DNA of 64,000 bases, from contig JACRCQ010000007.1 in assembly GCA_016218915.1 (NCBI GenBank), positions 1-64,000 on the forward strand, in the 5' to 3' direction. The DNA is from Deltaproteobacteria bacterium. Its GTDB lineage: Bacteria > Myxococcota_A > Polyangia > Polyangiales > Polyangiaceae. Both the position numbers and the translations under genes were made by a program. Each line of letters begins with the position of its first letter. Within the stretch, counting starts at the first letter, position 1. The notes below the pieces were generated by a model. The model saw only the letters and a list, made by a program, of their open reading frames with translations, was not told the origin of the DNA and searched no databases. Positions 24,254 through 33,688 of the stretch are shown here, piece after piece.

Positions 24254-25894
24254 TCAAGAATCCAGCAGCCCGCCCGCGCCGTAGGCCTTGAGCTTTCGGT
24301 ACAGCGTCGCTGACCCGATCTTCAGCTGCTTGGCTGTGTGGGTATGATTCCCTCCGTTCAGCTCCAGCGCCGCAAGGATGTACTCCTTTTCGATGTCGCC
24401 GAGCGGGCGCACGCTTCCCTGCGCTGCGATGCGCGAAGGACGCGCGTTTCGGATCTCCTCGGGCAGGTCGTCGAGCTCCACGCGCGCGCCGCGCGCCAGG
24501 GCGACCACGTGCTCCATCGCGTTCTCCAGCTCGCGCACGTTGCCTGGCCAATCATAGCGCAGGAGCTGATCCGCTGCTTCTGGCGCCAGGCCCACGAGCT
24601 TGCACTGGGTCCGCGCTGTCGCGTCTGCCAGCAGCGCCCGCGCCAGCGGCAGGATGTCGTCCCTGCGATCCCGCAGCGGTGGAACGAGCAGCTCCACGAC
24701 CTTGAGGCGGTAATACAGGTCCTGTCGGAACGTGCCGTCCAGAACGCCTTGGCCGAGGTCGCGGTTCGTGACAGCCACGACGCGGACATCGACGCTTCGG
24801 CTCTTGCTCTCGCCCACGCGGCGGATGTCCCGCTCCTGCAACGCCCGAAGGAGCTTGACCTGCATGCCGGGTGAGACCTCGCCCACCTCGTCGAGCAGGA
24901 GCGTGCCGTTGTTGGCAGCCTCGAACAGGCCCGGACGATCCTGCATCGCGCCGGTGAACGCCCCGCGCGCGTGTCCGAACAGCTCGCTTTCCAGGAGCGT
25001 CTCCGTGATGGCGCCGCAGTTGACCGCCACGAAGGGGCCGGCCGCCCGCGCGGACTCGTCGTGAACGAGCCGAGCGATACGCTCCTTGCCTGACCCGCTT
25101 TCGCCGGTGATCAGCACGGTGGAGTCGACTCGAGCCACGCGACGCGCCAGGTCCACGACCTGCAGCATCGAGGCGCTCTTTGCGACAATCCCTGCGGGCT
25201 CCAGGACCGTGGGAGCAACGCACACCAGCGCCCGGCGGTGCTCACGGAGCTTTCGCTCGGCGAGCTTGAGCGTGTCGATGACCTGGCGCAGGGAAATGTC
25301 GAGGCTCGCACGGAGGCGCTTCCGATCGAAGAACCGAAGCTCCTCGGCGCGCTTGTCCCCCCACTCGTCGCGGGTTCGCCCGATCAGGTGGCAAGCCGCA
25401 TCGCCCTTGCCCAGGCACCGATCCTCCAGGACATAGAGCTCCTTGCCGCTGCTCTTGCTGTGGTAGCCGCTGATGAGGCCGGAAACCGTCCAGCAGACAG
25501 GCTCGTCCGCCGGGCCGAAGTGCAGCAGATGCTGCTCCGCCTCGTACGAGGCAACGAGCGTCACGCCCTCCTTGGACAGCGGGCTGCCGTCCCCTGGCTC
25601 CACCTTGAAGAGGCCTTCCAGGGCGTAGATGCGAGCAGCACGACGCCAGTGCTCGGAGCCGTCGTGGTTGGACTCGGAAGCCATCGCTTCGGCCATGCGC
25701 CAACCTTGCGCAAAGCCGAACTGGGTGAGCACCGATCGGGCAGCGACCGTGCCGAAGTTGTCGACAAGGTACTTTCGCAAGATCCCCATCGCCACCGCGT
25801 CGAGCAGCAGCGCACGCTGGCCCGCGAAGCGGATTGTGCCGCCCGCCGGGTCGAGCTCCAGGAGCTCGTGGTGATCCAGGTCCTCTGCCCGCAT
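24254..25894 (-). CDS. V4R-type sigma-54-dependent transcriptional activator
   Basis: A 546-aa enhancer-binding protein with three parts: an N-terminal XylR-N / V4R sensor (residues ~20-215, with the ending [13 protein letters not shown]), a linker helix, a sigma-54 AAA+ domain (~245-480) and a C-terminal Fis-type helix-turn-helix (~500-540, [20 protein letters not shown]). The AAA+ domain has Walker A GESGSGKE, the sigma-54 contact loop GAFTGA, Walker [10 protein letters not shown] and an R-finger region. Ligand binding to the V4R part would release ATPase activity. The ATG at 25894 is preceded by AAGGAG and a TACAAT box; the ORF-track start is too early. It is divergent from the CheB-CheR hybrid, a possible target. 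Confidence 0.92.
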   Translation of the reverse strand: MRAEDLDHHELLELDPAGGTIRFAGQRALLLDAVAMGILRKYLVDNFGTVAARSVLTQFGFAQGWRMAEAMASESNHDGSEHWRRAARIYALEGLFKVEPGDGSPLSKEGVTLVASYEAEQHLLHFGPADEPVCWTVSGLISGYHSKSSGKELYVLEDRCLGKGDAACHLIGRTRDEWGDKRAEELRFFDRKRLRASLDISLRQVIDTLKLAERKLREHRRALVCVAPTVLEPAGIVAKSASMLQVVDLARRVARVDSTVLITGESGSGKERIARLVHDESARAAGPFVAVNCGAITETLLESELFGHARGAFTGAMQDRPGLFEAANNGTLLLDEVGEVSPGMQVKLLRALQERDIRRVGESKSRSVDVRVVAVTNRDLGQGVLDGTFRQDLYYRLKVVELLVPPLRDRRDDILPLARALLADATARTQCKLVGLAPEAADQLLRYDWPGNVRELENAMEHVVALARGARVELDDLPEEIRNARPSRIAAQGSVRPLGDIEKEYILAALELNGGNHTHTAKQLKIGSATLYRKLKAYGAGGLLDS

Positions 25895-26369
25895 CGTGCT
25901 CCTTCGATCTGAGAGAGCGTCTCTTTCAATTTGATTGTACCCGACCCCGGCCGCGGCAAGTCCATGAAGTGCAGTGCGGCGAAGAAAGGAGTCCGAGGAC
26001 GGCAGACGCTGGTGCCCGCGCGCTAGGACGGAATCGGTCGTCGGGTCCCAGGCTCTGGACATTGCACAGCTTTCGCCACGTTCGAGTGCCTGGACGCTCC
26101 CAGTCATTCCGCGAGAATCTTGTTTGAGAATTCCTCGCTGGACACTTCTGACCTCGCGCTGACGCCGCTTGTCCGCGTAGTCGGCATTTGCCTCTCACCC
26201 GTGTCACGCTCGCGCAACGGTGTTCTCGCGGCGCGACGCTTGCACTGCGATGTCGTCCTCGCGAGCTGGCGTGCACGCGTCGACGCTGGGGCAATGCCCG
26301 TACAGGTCCTTTTCGGGACGAGTGCGGCCGCGGCTCGAATTCACTGCAGCAAGAAAGGGTTCGCTTACG
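25895..26369. other. Divergent intergenic region
   Basis: This is a 475-bp gap between the sigma-54 activator (minus) and the CheB-CheR hybrid (plus). Besides the candidate -10 box for the activator, no gene or clear sigma-54 -24/-12 pair was seen. Frames here are extensions of the flanking ORFs without codon bias. Confidence 0.45.
25934..25939 (-). promoter_or_regulatory. Candidate -10 box of the sigma-54 activator gene
   Basis: On the minus strand TACAAT stands about 40 nt before the start codon in an otherwise GC-rich stretch, leaving a short leader with AAGGAG. A convincing -35 partner is lacking, so the call is tentative. Confidence 0.35.
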
Positions 26370-29300
26370 ATGGCAGCGGTTGCCGAGATTGCTTCTACCA
26401 CCACGGTGGTCGGTGTGGGCGCATCGGCCGGCGGAATCGAGGCGCTTCGCCTCCTGTTCCAGCAAATGCCGATCGACACCGCGATGGCCTTTGTGGTCGT
26501 CCAGCATCTGCTCCCGTCCCACGCCAGCATGCTGCGCGACACGATCGCGGCTGTGACCCGTCTTCCGGTAGTCGAAGCGACCGACCGTATGATCGTGGAG
26601 CCGGATCATGTCTACGTGATCACGCCCAACGTCGAGCTTCGACTGCTCCGGGGTGCGCTCGAGCTGAGCCCCCGCCGCGACGGCGTCAAACGGCACTTGC
26701 CCATTGACCTGCTGTTCCAGTCGCTTGCGACCGAGCTGGGTGCGCGGGCCATTGGAGTGGTTCTATCAGGCACGGGGAGCGACGGCACCGAGGGCCTGAA
26801 AGCCATCAAGGACAAGGATGGGATCACCATGGCGCAGACGCCGCAGTCTGCGCAATTCCCCGGTATGCCGGAGAGCGCCCTTGCATCCGGCGCGGTGGAC
26901 TATGAGCTAGCGCCGGAAGCGATGGCCGTGGAGCTGGCTCGGCTTGCCAAGGATCCGCACTTCAACGGGGCGATGGAACCTGCTGTGGAGCCTGCGGACG
27001 ACGAGAGCTACGCAACCATTCTCCAGATGCTGCACGAGGCTTCAGGAACCGACTTCTCCGGCTACCGGAGCACGACGCTCGCCCGACGGATCGCCCGTCG
27101 CATGGCCATATGCGGCGTGGTCGAGCTCCCGAGCTATGCGGACCGTCTGCGCCACGACCCGGGCGAATGCAAGCTCCTGGCCGAAGACATCCTCGTGCAT
27201 GTCACCGCGTTCTTTCGGGATCCCGAGGTCTTCGACGCGTTCAAGCAGCACGTCTTCCCCGCGATCACCGCTTCCAAGAAGCCAGGGGACGTGATCAAGA
27301 TCTGGATCCCGGGGTGCTCCACAGGCGAAGAGGTCTACTCCACAGCCATCGCGCTTCTGGAGTTTCTCGACGACACCTCGTCCGACTTCAACGTTCAGAT
27401 CTTTGCCACCGATCTCAGTGCGCCTGCGATCGACAGGGCTCGCGCTGGGCAGTACAGCGCAGACAGCCTTCGCGACTTGGGAGCTGAGCGCCTCCAGCGG
27501 TTCTTCACGGCGAGCGAGCGTGGCTATCGGATCAGCAGACGCGTCCGCGACCTCTGCGTATTCGTGGTCCACGATGTGACGCGCGATCCGCCGTTCGCAG
27601 CGCTGGACCTGATCAGCTTCCGCAACGTTCTCATCTACCTCGGCCCGGAGCTGCAGAAGCGGGTCCTTCCCATGTTCCACGCGTGCCTGAACTCGCCAGG
27701 CTTCCTGTCGCTGGGACGCAACGAGGGGGTGTTCGGCTTCCGCGAGCTGTTCGCTCCGATCAGCGGCGACCGTCGCATCTTCTCCAAGACCGGCGAGAGC
27801 AGCCGCAAGACCTATACCATGTCCCATTCGCGCCCTGGAATCAGGGTTCCTTCAGGCGCGTTCGGGGTCCCCTCGCAGCGGCCTCGACCGGTGGCAGACG
27901 CAGTACGGCAGGTCGACCACATCCTTCTCGATCGCTACGCCCCGCCTGGCGTCATCGTCAACGACAAGCTCGAGGTCGTGCAGTTCCGAGGCCGCACCGG
28001 GCGCTTCCTGGAGTCTCCTCAGGGCCACCCGCAGACCGAAGTGCTCAAGATGGCGCGAGATGGGCTGCTCATGGAGCTTCGGCCCCTTCTGGACGAAGCG
28101 ATTCGCACAGGCGCGGCTGCGCGCAAAGAAGGTATTCGGATTGAGCAGGATGCAGGCGAAGTCACGGTCACGGTCGAGGTCTTGCCTTTGCCGAAGCTCT
28201 TGGACGCGAGCCAGAAGCACTACCTGGTCTTGTTCGAGAGCGCGCAGGAAGTCGTGGCGGTCCACCCGCCGCTCCCCCTTGCAGACCTGTCCGGCGTCGA
28301 GCACCAGGAGCTGGCTCGGACCAGGCAGGAGTTGGGGGGAATGCGGCAGTTCGTGCAATCGCTCACAGAGGAGTACCAGCGGGCCGATGACGATCTCGCT
28401 GCTGCCAACGAGGAGCTGGTTGCCTCCAACGAGGAGCTTCAGAGCACCAACGAGGAGCTGGAGAGCGCCAAGGAGGAGCTTCAGGCGGCCAACGAAGAGC
28501 TGTCCACGCTCAACGACGAGCTGCGCTCGCGCAACAAGGAGCTCGACCAGAGCGCGTCCGACCTCGTCAATGTGCAGGACAGCGCAGGCATCCCGCTCGT
28601 CATCGTCGACGCGAGCAGGAAGGTCCGCCGCTACACCCCGCTCGCGGTGGACATGTTCCACATCCTGCCGTCCGACATCGACCGACCCATCTCCGAGATC
28701 AAGCCCAGAATCACCGTGGGCGACCTGGATCAACGGATCAGCCTCGTCATCCAGGACGGGGTGGCGCGCGAGTGGGAGGTGCAGGACCGCGACGGCCACT
28801 GGCAGCGCCTGCAGATTCATCCCTACCGCTCTGCGGACGGGCATGTGGATGGAGCGGTCATCTCGCTGGTGGAGATCGATCAGCTCAAGCGGGCCGTGGC
28901 CGAGGCAGAGCGCGCGAGCAGGGCCAAGGACATGTTCCTGGCGACGCTTTCGCACGAGCTGCGCACGCCGCTCGGAGCGATCCTTTTGCAGGCCCAGCTC
29001 CTGCAAGGATCGAGCGACAAGAAGACACTCGACGTGAGCGCTGCGATCGCCCGCGCTGTCAAGCTGCAGACCACGCTCATCGAGGATCTTCTCGACGTCT
29101 CGCGCATCACCGCGGACAAGCTCGTGCTCGATGTCCGGCCTGTCGAGCTGGCCGAGCTGGTGCGTGAGGCGGCGGAGCTGCAGCGCCCTGCCGCTGACAT
29201 CAAGAAGGTCCAACTCGAGCTGACGATTCCGGACGGAGTGGGCCAGGTGATGGGAGACTCGGTCCGCATCCAGCAGGTGGTGTTCAACCTGCTCAGCAAT

Positions 29301-30032
29301 GCCATCAAGTTCACGCCGAGCGGAGGCCACGTTGCACTTGTTCTCAATTGCGCTGCAGGCACGGCCTTCATCCGGGTGAGCGACACGGGCGTCGGGATCG
29401 ATCCCGTGTTCTTGCCTCGCGTCTTTGACACCTTCACCCAGGCGGACAGCTCTTCAGCGCGACACCACGGCGGGCTCGGGCTCGGGTTGTCCATCGTACG
29501 ACGCCTGGTGGAGATGCACGGTGGAACGGTCCGCGCCGAGAGCCTCGGCAAGGACCAGGGGGCCAAGCTCACCGTCAGCTTCCCCCTGCTCAGCGACAGA
29601 CCTTCGGCATTGCCACCCCCTGCTTCGACCGAGCGGCTGAGCCTGAGGGGAATCCGCGTGCTCGTGGTCGACGACGACGGTGTGACGCGTGCCGGATTGG
29701 CAGGCGTGCTCCGGATGCATGACGCAGAAGTCCGTGCTGCCTCCACAGCAGCAGAAGGGTTGCAGGCCTTGATCGAATTCCGTCCCCAAGCGCTCCTCAG
29801 CGATCTCGCGATGCCCGGCGAAGACGGCCTCGCATTCATCTCCAAGGTGAGGGCGTTGCCGCCTGAGCACGGGGGGAGCACCCCGGCAGCAGCCCTGAGC
29901 GCCATGGCCGCTGGCAAGGACAGCGAGCGGGCGCTCGCTGCTGGATTCCAGACATATCTGACCAAGCCGATTGATGTGGACACGCTCGTATCCGCAGTCA
30001 CGAAGCTCGCCCGGACCACGGTGGCCGCGTGA
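26370..30032 (+). CDS. CheB-CheR-PAS-histidine kinase-receiver hybrid
   Basis: A 1220-aa cytoplasmic multi-domain signalling protein. In order: CheB methylesterase (residues ~10-190; GASAGG serine, LSGTGSDGTEGL), CheR methyltransferase (~210-490; IPGCSTGEE SAM site, FRNVLIYL), a PAS domain (~515-620), a heptad coiled coil (~640-730, repeats of NEEL), a second PAS (~735-840), HisKA with SHELRTPL (His about 861), HATPase with a GLGLGLS box, and a C-terminal receiver with LLSDLAMPG (Asp about 1145) and TKPID. Such proteins couple methylation chemistry to phosphorelay. There are no membrane helices. ATG 26370 follows AAAGGG. The next gene overlaps its stop by GTGA. The Hpt protein at 14292 could take its phosphate. 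Confidence 0.93.
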   Translation: MAAVAEIASTTTVVGVGASAGGIEALRLLFQQMPIDTAMAFVVVQHLLPSHASMLRDTIAAVTRLPVVEATDRMIVEPDHVYVITPNVELRLLRGALELSPRRDGVKRHLPIDLLFQSLATELGARAIGVVLSGTGSDGTEGLKAIKDKDGITMAQTPQSAQFPGMPESALASGAVDYELAPEAMAVELARLAKDPHFNGAMEPAVEPADDESYATILQMLHEASGTDFSGYRSTTLARRIARRMAICGVVELPSYADRLRHDPGECKLLAEDILVHVTAFFRDPEVFDAFKQHVFPAITASKKPGDVIKIWIPGCSTGEEVYSTAIALLEFLDDTSSDFNVQIFATDLSAPAIDRARAGQYSADSLRDLGAERLQRFFTASERGYRISRRVRDLCVFVVHDVTRDPPFAALDLISFRNVLIYLGPELQKRVLPMFHACLNSPGFLSLGRNEGVFGFRELFAPISGDRRIFSKTGESSRKTYTMSHSRPGIRVPSGAFGVPSQRPRPVADAVRQVDHILLDRYAPPGVIVNDKLEVVQFRGRTGRFLESPQGHPQTEVLKMARDGLLMELRPLLDEAIRTGAAARKEGIRIEQDAGEVTVTVEVLPLPKLLDASQKHYLVLFESAQEVVAVHPPLPLADLSGVEHQELARTRQELGGMRQFVQSLTEEYQRADDDLAAANEELVASNEELQSTNEELESAKEELQAANEELSTLNDELRSRNKELDQSASDLVNVQDSAGIPLVIVDASRKVRRYTPLAVDMFHILPSDIDRPISEIKPRITVGDLDQRISLVIQDGVAREWEVQDRDGHWQRLQIHPYRSADGHVDGAVISLVEIDQLKRAVAEAERASRAKDMFLATLSHELRTPLGAILLQAQLLQGSSDKKTLDVSAAIARAVKLQTTLIEDLLDVSRITADKLVLDVRPVELAELVREAAELQRPAADIKKVQLELTIPDGVGQVMGDSVRIQQVVFNLLSNAIKFTPSGGHVALVLNCAAGTAFIRVSDTGVGIDPVFLPRVFDTFTQADSSSARHHGGLGLGLSIVRRLVEMHGGTVRAESLGKDQGAKLTVSFPLLSDRPSALPPPASTERLSLRGIRVLVVDDDGVTRAGLAGVLRMHDAEVRAASTAAEGLQALIEFRPQALLSDLAMPGEDGLAFISKVRALPPEHGGSTPAAALSAMAAGKDSERALAAGFQTYLTKPIDVDTLVSAVTKLARTTVAA

Positions 30033-30937
30033 GCCAGGCCATCGATCAGAAAGACCTGGGCCTCGCGCTCCTGGGCAGATCGATGCCTCGCAAGTGCGGA
30101 GTTGCCGACGTATCCTCTGGGCGGCCCGACGCCCTCCCGGCTGGGGCGCTCCATCCGGCAGTCGGAGAATGGGTCGATGCGGACGGGCCAGGCCCCTACG
30201 CTTCGTCGACGATTGCTCGCATGCACACGCGGCGATCGCACGGTCTTCTGGTGGCTCCCGCTGGGCCCCAGGGAGCCTCCCACGTGCTCCTGTCGAATGT
30301 CGCAGCAACGGTCTTCGTGAACGGCGCGACGTTCTCCCTCGCGACAGACAAGTTCCCAGGCATCGAGCCCACCGGAGGCTACAAGCACGTATCGGTCTTT
30401 GCCGAAGACCCTCTGCCGCGCTGGGAATACTTGGTGGGCGGCTACAAGCTCGAGCACACCCTCGGGATCGTGCGCGGCCACGCAGCGGTGGTCCTGCGCT
30501 ACACGTGGCGCGGGCCCCTGGGCGCGGTTCTCGAAGCCCGCCCTTTGCTCGCCATGCGGCCTGCAGACGAGCTCATGAGCGAGCACGGTGGTCTGATCAA
30601 CGAAGTGCGCATACGCTCCGGCGAAGCGGTCGTGCGCCCGGTTGCCTCCCTGCCCACCATGGCGTTCCGCTACCAGGGAACGTTCGTCGGGTCGCCGGAC
30701 TGGTGGCGGCGCTTCGAGTATGTCGGTGACCGTGATTGCGGGCTGAGCTACCAGGAGGATCTCTGGACCCCTGGCGTGATTCGCAAGGTCCTCGTTCCTG
30801 ACCAGGATGTGTTCATCGTGTGCGCAATGCATTCCCTGCCGGGCGATACGGGAGAGGAGCTGCTGCAGCGATCTGCCGAGATCGCCCAGCAGGGCGTTGA
30901 CACGGTCTCTCCTGCCAAAGCGTTCACGCAGGGATGA
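30029..30937 (+). CDS. Lone N-terminal domain of a glycogen-debranching-type enzyme
   Basis: A 302-aa protein starting at GTG 30029, overlapping the previous stop. It matches the N-terminal beta domain of bacterial glycogen debranching enzymes: GEWVDADGPGPYASST followed by TRRSHGLLVAPAGP, then HVLLSN and a central LEHTLGIVRGHAAVVLRYTW. Full enzymes continue with a ~400-aa (alpha/alpha)6 amylo-1,6-glucosidase domain; here the frame stops after the N-terminal domain and no remnant was seen in the 200 bp after it. It is either a stand-alone carbohydrate-binding protein or a truncated gene. The coupling to the kinase gene is odd for a metabolic enzyme. Confidence 0.7.
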   Translation: MSQAIDQKDLGLALLGRSMPRKCGVADVSSGRPDALPAGALHPAVGEWVDADGPGPYASSTIARMHTRRSHGLLVAPAGPQGASHVLLSNVAATVFVNGATFSLATDKFPGIEPTGGYKHVSVFAEDPLPRWEYLVGGYKLEHTLGIVRGHAAVVLRYTWRGPLGAVLEARPLLAMRPADELMSEHGGLINEVRIRSGEAVVRPVASLPTMAFRYQGTFVGSPDWWRRFEYVGDRDCGLSYQEDLWTPGVIRKVLVPDQDVFIVCAMHSLPGDTGEELLQRSAEIAQQGVDTVSPAKAFTQG

Positions 30938-31135
30938 CTCGCTCGCTCGCGCGCCGGAATCAGCAACACGCAAGTCCATGAAACCATGCTGGTTGGCGAA
31001 TGAGCCTCTTGACGATCGCTCCCCTCTCCCACAACTCGATAGTGTGCATCCTGTCGCAGACCGGCGTGGGAGCCAGTTTCGCGAACGCAGCGTCGAGCCC
31101 ACATGCGCGGCGCATCGGTGCATGGGGGGACCATC

Positions 31136-32251
31136 ATGAGCTGGAGAAACAAGAAGCGCGCGCCAGACCGGGATCCTGTCGACGAGGTCGGCATTCCGTT
31201 GAGCTGGCTGGCAGCCCGCGATTCCGGGGCTCCGCAACGACCGAGCGGGCGAGGCTCTGCTCCCGGGTCCCGCGACCCTCGAGGGCGGGCACCGCCGTCG
31301 AGCTTCGAGATACTCTTTGACGAAGAGTGGCCGGCGCTGCGAGGCTCATCCGCACTGCCTCCGCCGCATCGCAACGCGATCCGTCCCCCGCCTGCGCGCG
31401 ATTCGCTTCCGCGATTCGCTGACGAGCTCGAGGCGGCGAGCCTGCCCGTGGAGAAGGGCGGAGAGGCTCCGGCTGCACCGCTCCCGGAGGCGCAGCTCGC
31501 GCAGGGAGAGTCCGTTGCGCCTGTGGCGATGCCTTCCGGGCTTCCCCTGGACCAATTCATCGCCCGTCGCCACAAGGTCCACAAAATCGCCTACACGGCC
31601 ATGGTCGGCACACTGTGCCTCGTTGCCATTGGTGTGTACCGCTGGGAGCCCAGCCGCGCTTCGCCCTCCGTTTCGATGATCACCGCTGCGGCGATGCCCG
31701 CTGCGGCGACAGCTGCGGCGGCGGTGATCAAGGCGGTGTGGACGTTCGCCCCGCCCACGGCCCCGACATCCGATCCGGCGCCTGCCCAAGGAGACTTCCG
31801 CAGGACGGGCATTGGCACGATCCAATGCGCCGAGGTCAGCATCCACGCCTCTCGTCCCCGTATCAGCAGCTTCGGCCCGAATTCACCGGCCACCCGCCCC
31901 CCGCCAGCGTCGCTGCCTGCCGCTGCCGGTGACGCCCCTACGGCGGATGGGACCAATCCAGCCTTGGCGCCATTCGATCCGACCCAGGCGACTTCTGCCA
32001 TGATCGAATCTGCAGAGTCCGCTTCGGCGTGCCTGCGCCCAACCGATCCGATCGCGTTGGTGAACGTCCACGTCGTGTTCGCTCCTGCTGGGACCGTCAC
32101 GACCGCATGGGTGGATGCCCCCCCGTACAGCGGAACCCCGGTCGGAGGCTGCATCGCACGAGCGTTCCGGTCCGCAAGGATGGAGCCGTTCACCGGGCCG
32201 AGCGTGACCGTACACAGGGTCTTCCAGATCCAGGCGCGTCACCCGCTGTGA
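31136..32251 (+). CDS. One-pass membrane protein with AgmX-like C-terminal domain
   Basis: A 371-aa protein. A long Pro/Ala-rich, disordered cytoplasmic part (residues 1-140) leads to one transmembrane helix (~150-168, AYTAMVGTLCLVAIGVY). An Ala-rich periplasmic linker then leads to a C-terminal domain ending with VNVHVVFAPAGTVTTAWVD, GTPVGGCIARAFRSARMEPF and VTVHRVFQI. That ending matches the AgmX/PglI C-terminal domain of myxobacterial gliding and TonB-like proteins. It may transmit force or act as an energy-transducing protein. ATG 31136 with GGGGGA is chosen over 31103. A related ending is in the protein at 32736. Confidence 0.72.
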   Translation: MSWRNKKRAPDRDPVDEVGIPLSWLAARDSGAPQRPSGRGSAPGSRDPRGRAPPSSFEILFDEEWPALRGSSALPPPHRNAIRPPPARDSLPRFADELEAASLPVEKGGEAPAAPLPEAQLAQGESVAPVAMPSGLPLDQFIARRHKVHKIAYTAMVGTLCLVAIGVYRWEPSRASPSVSMITAAAMPAAATAAAAVIKAVWTFAPPTAPTSDPAPAQGDFRRTGIGTIQCAEVSIHASRPRISSFGPNSPATRPPPASLPAAAGDAPTADGTNPALAPFDPTQATSAMIESAESASACLRPTDPIALVNVHVVFAPAGTVTTAWVDAPPYSGTPVGGCIARAFRSARMEPFTGPSVTVHRVFQIQARHPL

Positions 32252-32331
32252 GCCTCGGTAGCGGGTTCTCCCCACGGGCGGGGAATGCACCGATGCGCCA
32301 GCTCGACTCGCTGCAAGGCAATGGCAATACG

Positions 32332-32463
32332 ATGCACGACCACGAGGTGCTCGTTCCCGCAGGGCACCAGGACTGGCTGCTGGTGGCAGCGATGACTGCG
32401 GGCATATTCGCGCTCGATGGAGTGCTGGTATGGCTCGCAACGCAGCTACCGCGTGGATTCTAG
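32332..32463 (+). CDS. Possible small membrane peptide, 43 aa
   Basis: ATG 32332 opens a 43-codon frame ending in TAG at 32461-32463. It has one hydrophobic stretch (LLVAAMTAGIFALDGVLVWL) and charged ends. The ribosome site is weak and no homologue is recognised. It follows the AgmX-like gene by 80 bp on the same strand. It could be a real small protein or a chance frame. Confidence 0.3.
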   Translation: MHDHEVLVPAGHQDWLLVAAMTAGIFALDGVLVWLATQLPRGF

Positions 32464-32595
32464 CGGGTACCGCCGCGCCAATGGATGAAACAGGACTCCG
32501 CGCGCAGCGTCGCCGCGGCCTCGTTGACGTGGATTTGGTCGTTGTCGTGAACCTTGACGGCAACGGCAACGTGGACCGGGACGAGCTACTTCGGT

Positions 32596-32628
32596 CCTTG
32601 CCCCTGCCCTTGCCCTTGCCCCTGCCCG
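32596..32628. repeat. Hexamer-like tandem repeat (CCTTGC/CCCTGC)
   Basis: Five imperfect copies of cc(t/c)tgc(c) in tandem lie in the gene-free stretch between 32464 and 32735, shortly before the dispersed palindromic repeat. Confidence 0.6.
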
Positions 32629-32654
32629 ACGCGTGCGCCGCGGGTTTCGCTGCA

Positions 32655-32704
32655 GCACGGCATGCCGTGCCAAACGTAGGCACGCCTTGGCGTGCCGCTA
32701 CCGG
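32655..32704. repeat. Dispersed palindromic repeat (copy 2)
   Basis: It opens with gcacggcatgccgtgc, a 16-nt palindrome, then caaacgtaggcacgcc, ggcgtgccgctaccggga. It matches 24086-24137 with about five differences, but the left arm of the long palindrome is missing here. It is close to the 3' end of the minus-strand AgmX-like gene. Confidence 0.75.
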
Positions 32705-32735
32705 GATTCCCCCTGTGGACTTCGGGCAGGCGGTA

Positions 32736-33299
32736 CTACCGTACCGCGAACGACTTGTGGATCACTTCCGATGGCCCATCGAAGGATGCGACTCGGACAT
32801 CCGCATAAGCCTGCGCCACGCAGTCGCGTGCCGCATCCGATGCATGCTCCGGCTGCTCCAGGGTCACCGCGCTGATCAGGCCCGAGGGCTCGACGTTGAG
32901 CTCGACACGCACGGCCGCTGGCTTCGGATCCTGGCCCAAGCAAGCTACCATCGCCGCCTCGACGTCGTCGGTCGCAGAAGCGAAGGCTGCCAGATCGAGC
33001 GGACCCAGGGCATCGTGCTCGACGAATCGACCCACTGCGCTGTTGACCTGGGTGTAGCCTGCGCCCGGCCCCATCGAGGCCGCGGTGGCCCTGTCGAGGT
33101 TCGCCTGCAGAGCCCGCGGGGGCTTGCGAGTGTCGTAGACCAGCACGCCGGCGCCCACGACGACCAATGCAGCCAGGGACATGGCCCACGGCAGCAGGTC
33201 AGCGGTTCGTTTCCGTGGCTGAGGAACTACGACAGAATCCATCGCGGCTGGTGCGAGAGATTCCTTTTCGCCATGTTTGAGGTCGTTGCTTGGGTCCAT
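32736..33299 (-). CDS. One-pass membrane protein, AgmX-like C-terminus
   Basis: A 187-aa protein. A short cytoplasmic start is followed by a transmembrane helix at ~35-55 (LPWAMSLAALVVVGAGVLVY) and an outer domain containing VRVELNVEPSGLISAVTLEQP, AARDCVAQAYADVRVASFDG and VIHKSFAV. This is the same pattern as the C-terminal domain of the 31136 protein, so it is a short relative. ATG 33299 follows GGGAGGG; the ORF-track start at 33356 adds 19 residues without a ribosome site. It is convergent with the 31136 gene region, with repeats between. Confidence 0.65.
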   Translation of the reverse strand: MDPSNDLKHGEKESLAPAAMDSVVVPQPRKRTADLLPWAMSLAALVVVGAGVLVYDTRKPPRALQANLDRATAASMGPGAGYTQVNSAVGRFVEHDALGPLDLAAFASATDDVEAAMVACLGQDPKPAAVRVELNVEPSGLISAVTLEQPEHASDAARDCVAQAYADVRVASFDGPSEVIHKSFAVR

Positions 33300-33385
33300 G
33301 GATCCCTCCCATTGACGCCGATTGGCGCGTCCGATTTGCACGGCAGTCGCGCTCACCTCGAGCTCCCCTTGCGACTACCGCACCT

Positions 33386-33416
33386 TGTATCCTGTGTATG
33401 CAATTCTACACGTCAA
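33386..33416 (-). promoter_or_regulatory. Candidate promoter for the AgmX-like gene at 32736
   Basis: On the minus strand TTGACG (33416-33411) and GATACA (33391-33386) are 19 bp apart in an unusually AT-rich patch about 90 bp before the start codon. The spacing is long, so this is a weak call. Confidence 0.3.
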
Positions 33417-33688
33417 GCCACATTCTCACACCATCCCGGTCGGGCTCGGGGTCGCCTTGTGGCGTCCCTTCGATCTGGTGGAGTTGTTCTATCAACCTGA
33501 TTGACCCTGAGCCCCTGCCGAGGTTGAGCCGCGCAAGCGGTTGAACTCGTTCACATCCGCTGGCGGGCCCGAAAGGTGCTGCCCTCGGGTCGGACCACAG
33601 CAACTGCGGAGCCTGCGATCATACGTGCTTTAGGACGAGCGGCGGTCGGTGGGGGGGTGAAGCCCGACAGACGGCATCCCGCTCTGCG

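Noticed and set aside
28880-31237. 785-aa minus-strand ORF opposite the hybrid kinase
   Set aside because: It is antisense to clear CheB-CheR-kinase domains, has Arg/Ser/Ala-rich low-complexity composition and no motif; a GC-rich shadow frame.
32430-33500. 356-aa plus-strand ORF after the first AgmX-like gene
   Set aside because: It reads through the hexamer repeat (PLPLPLPLP), the dispersed palindrome and antisense to the second AgmX-like gene; no coding signal of its own.
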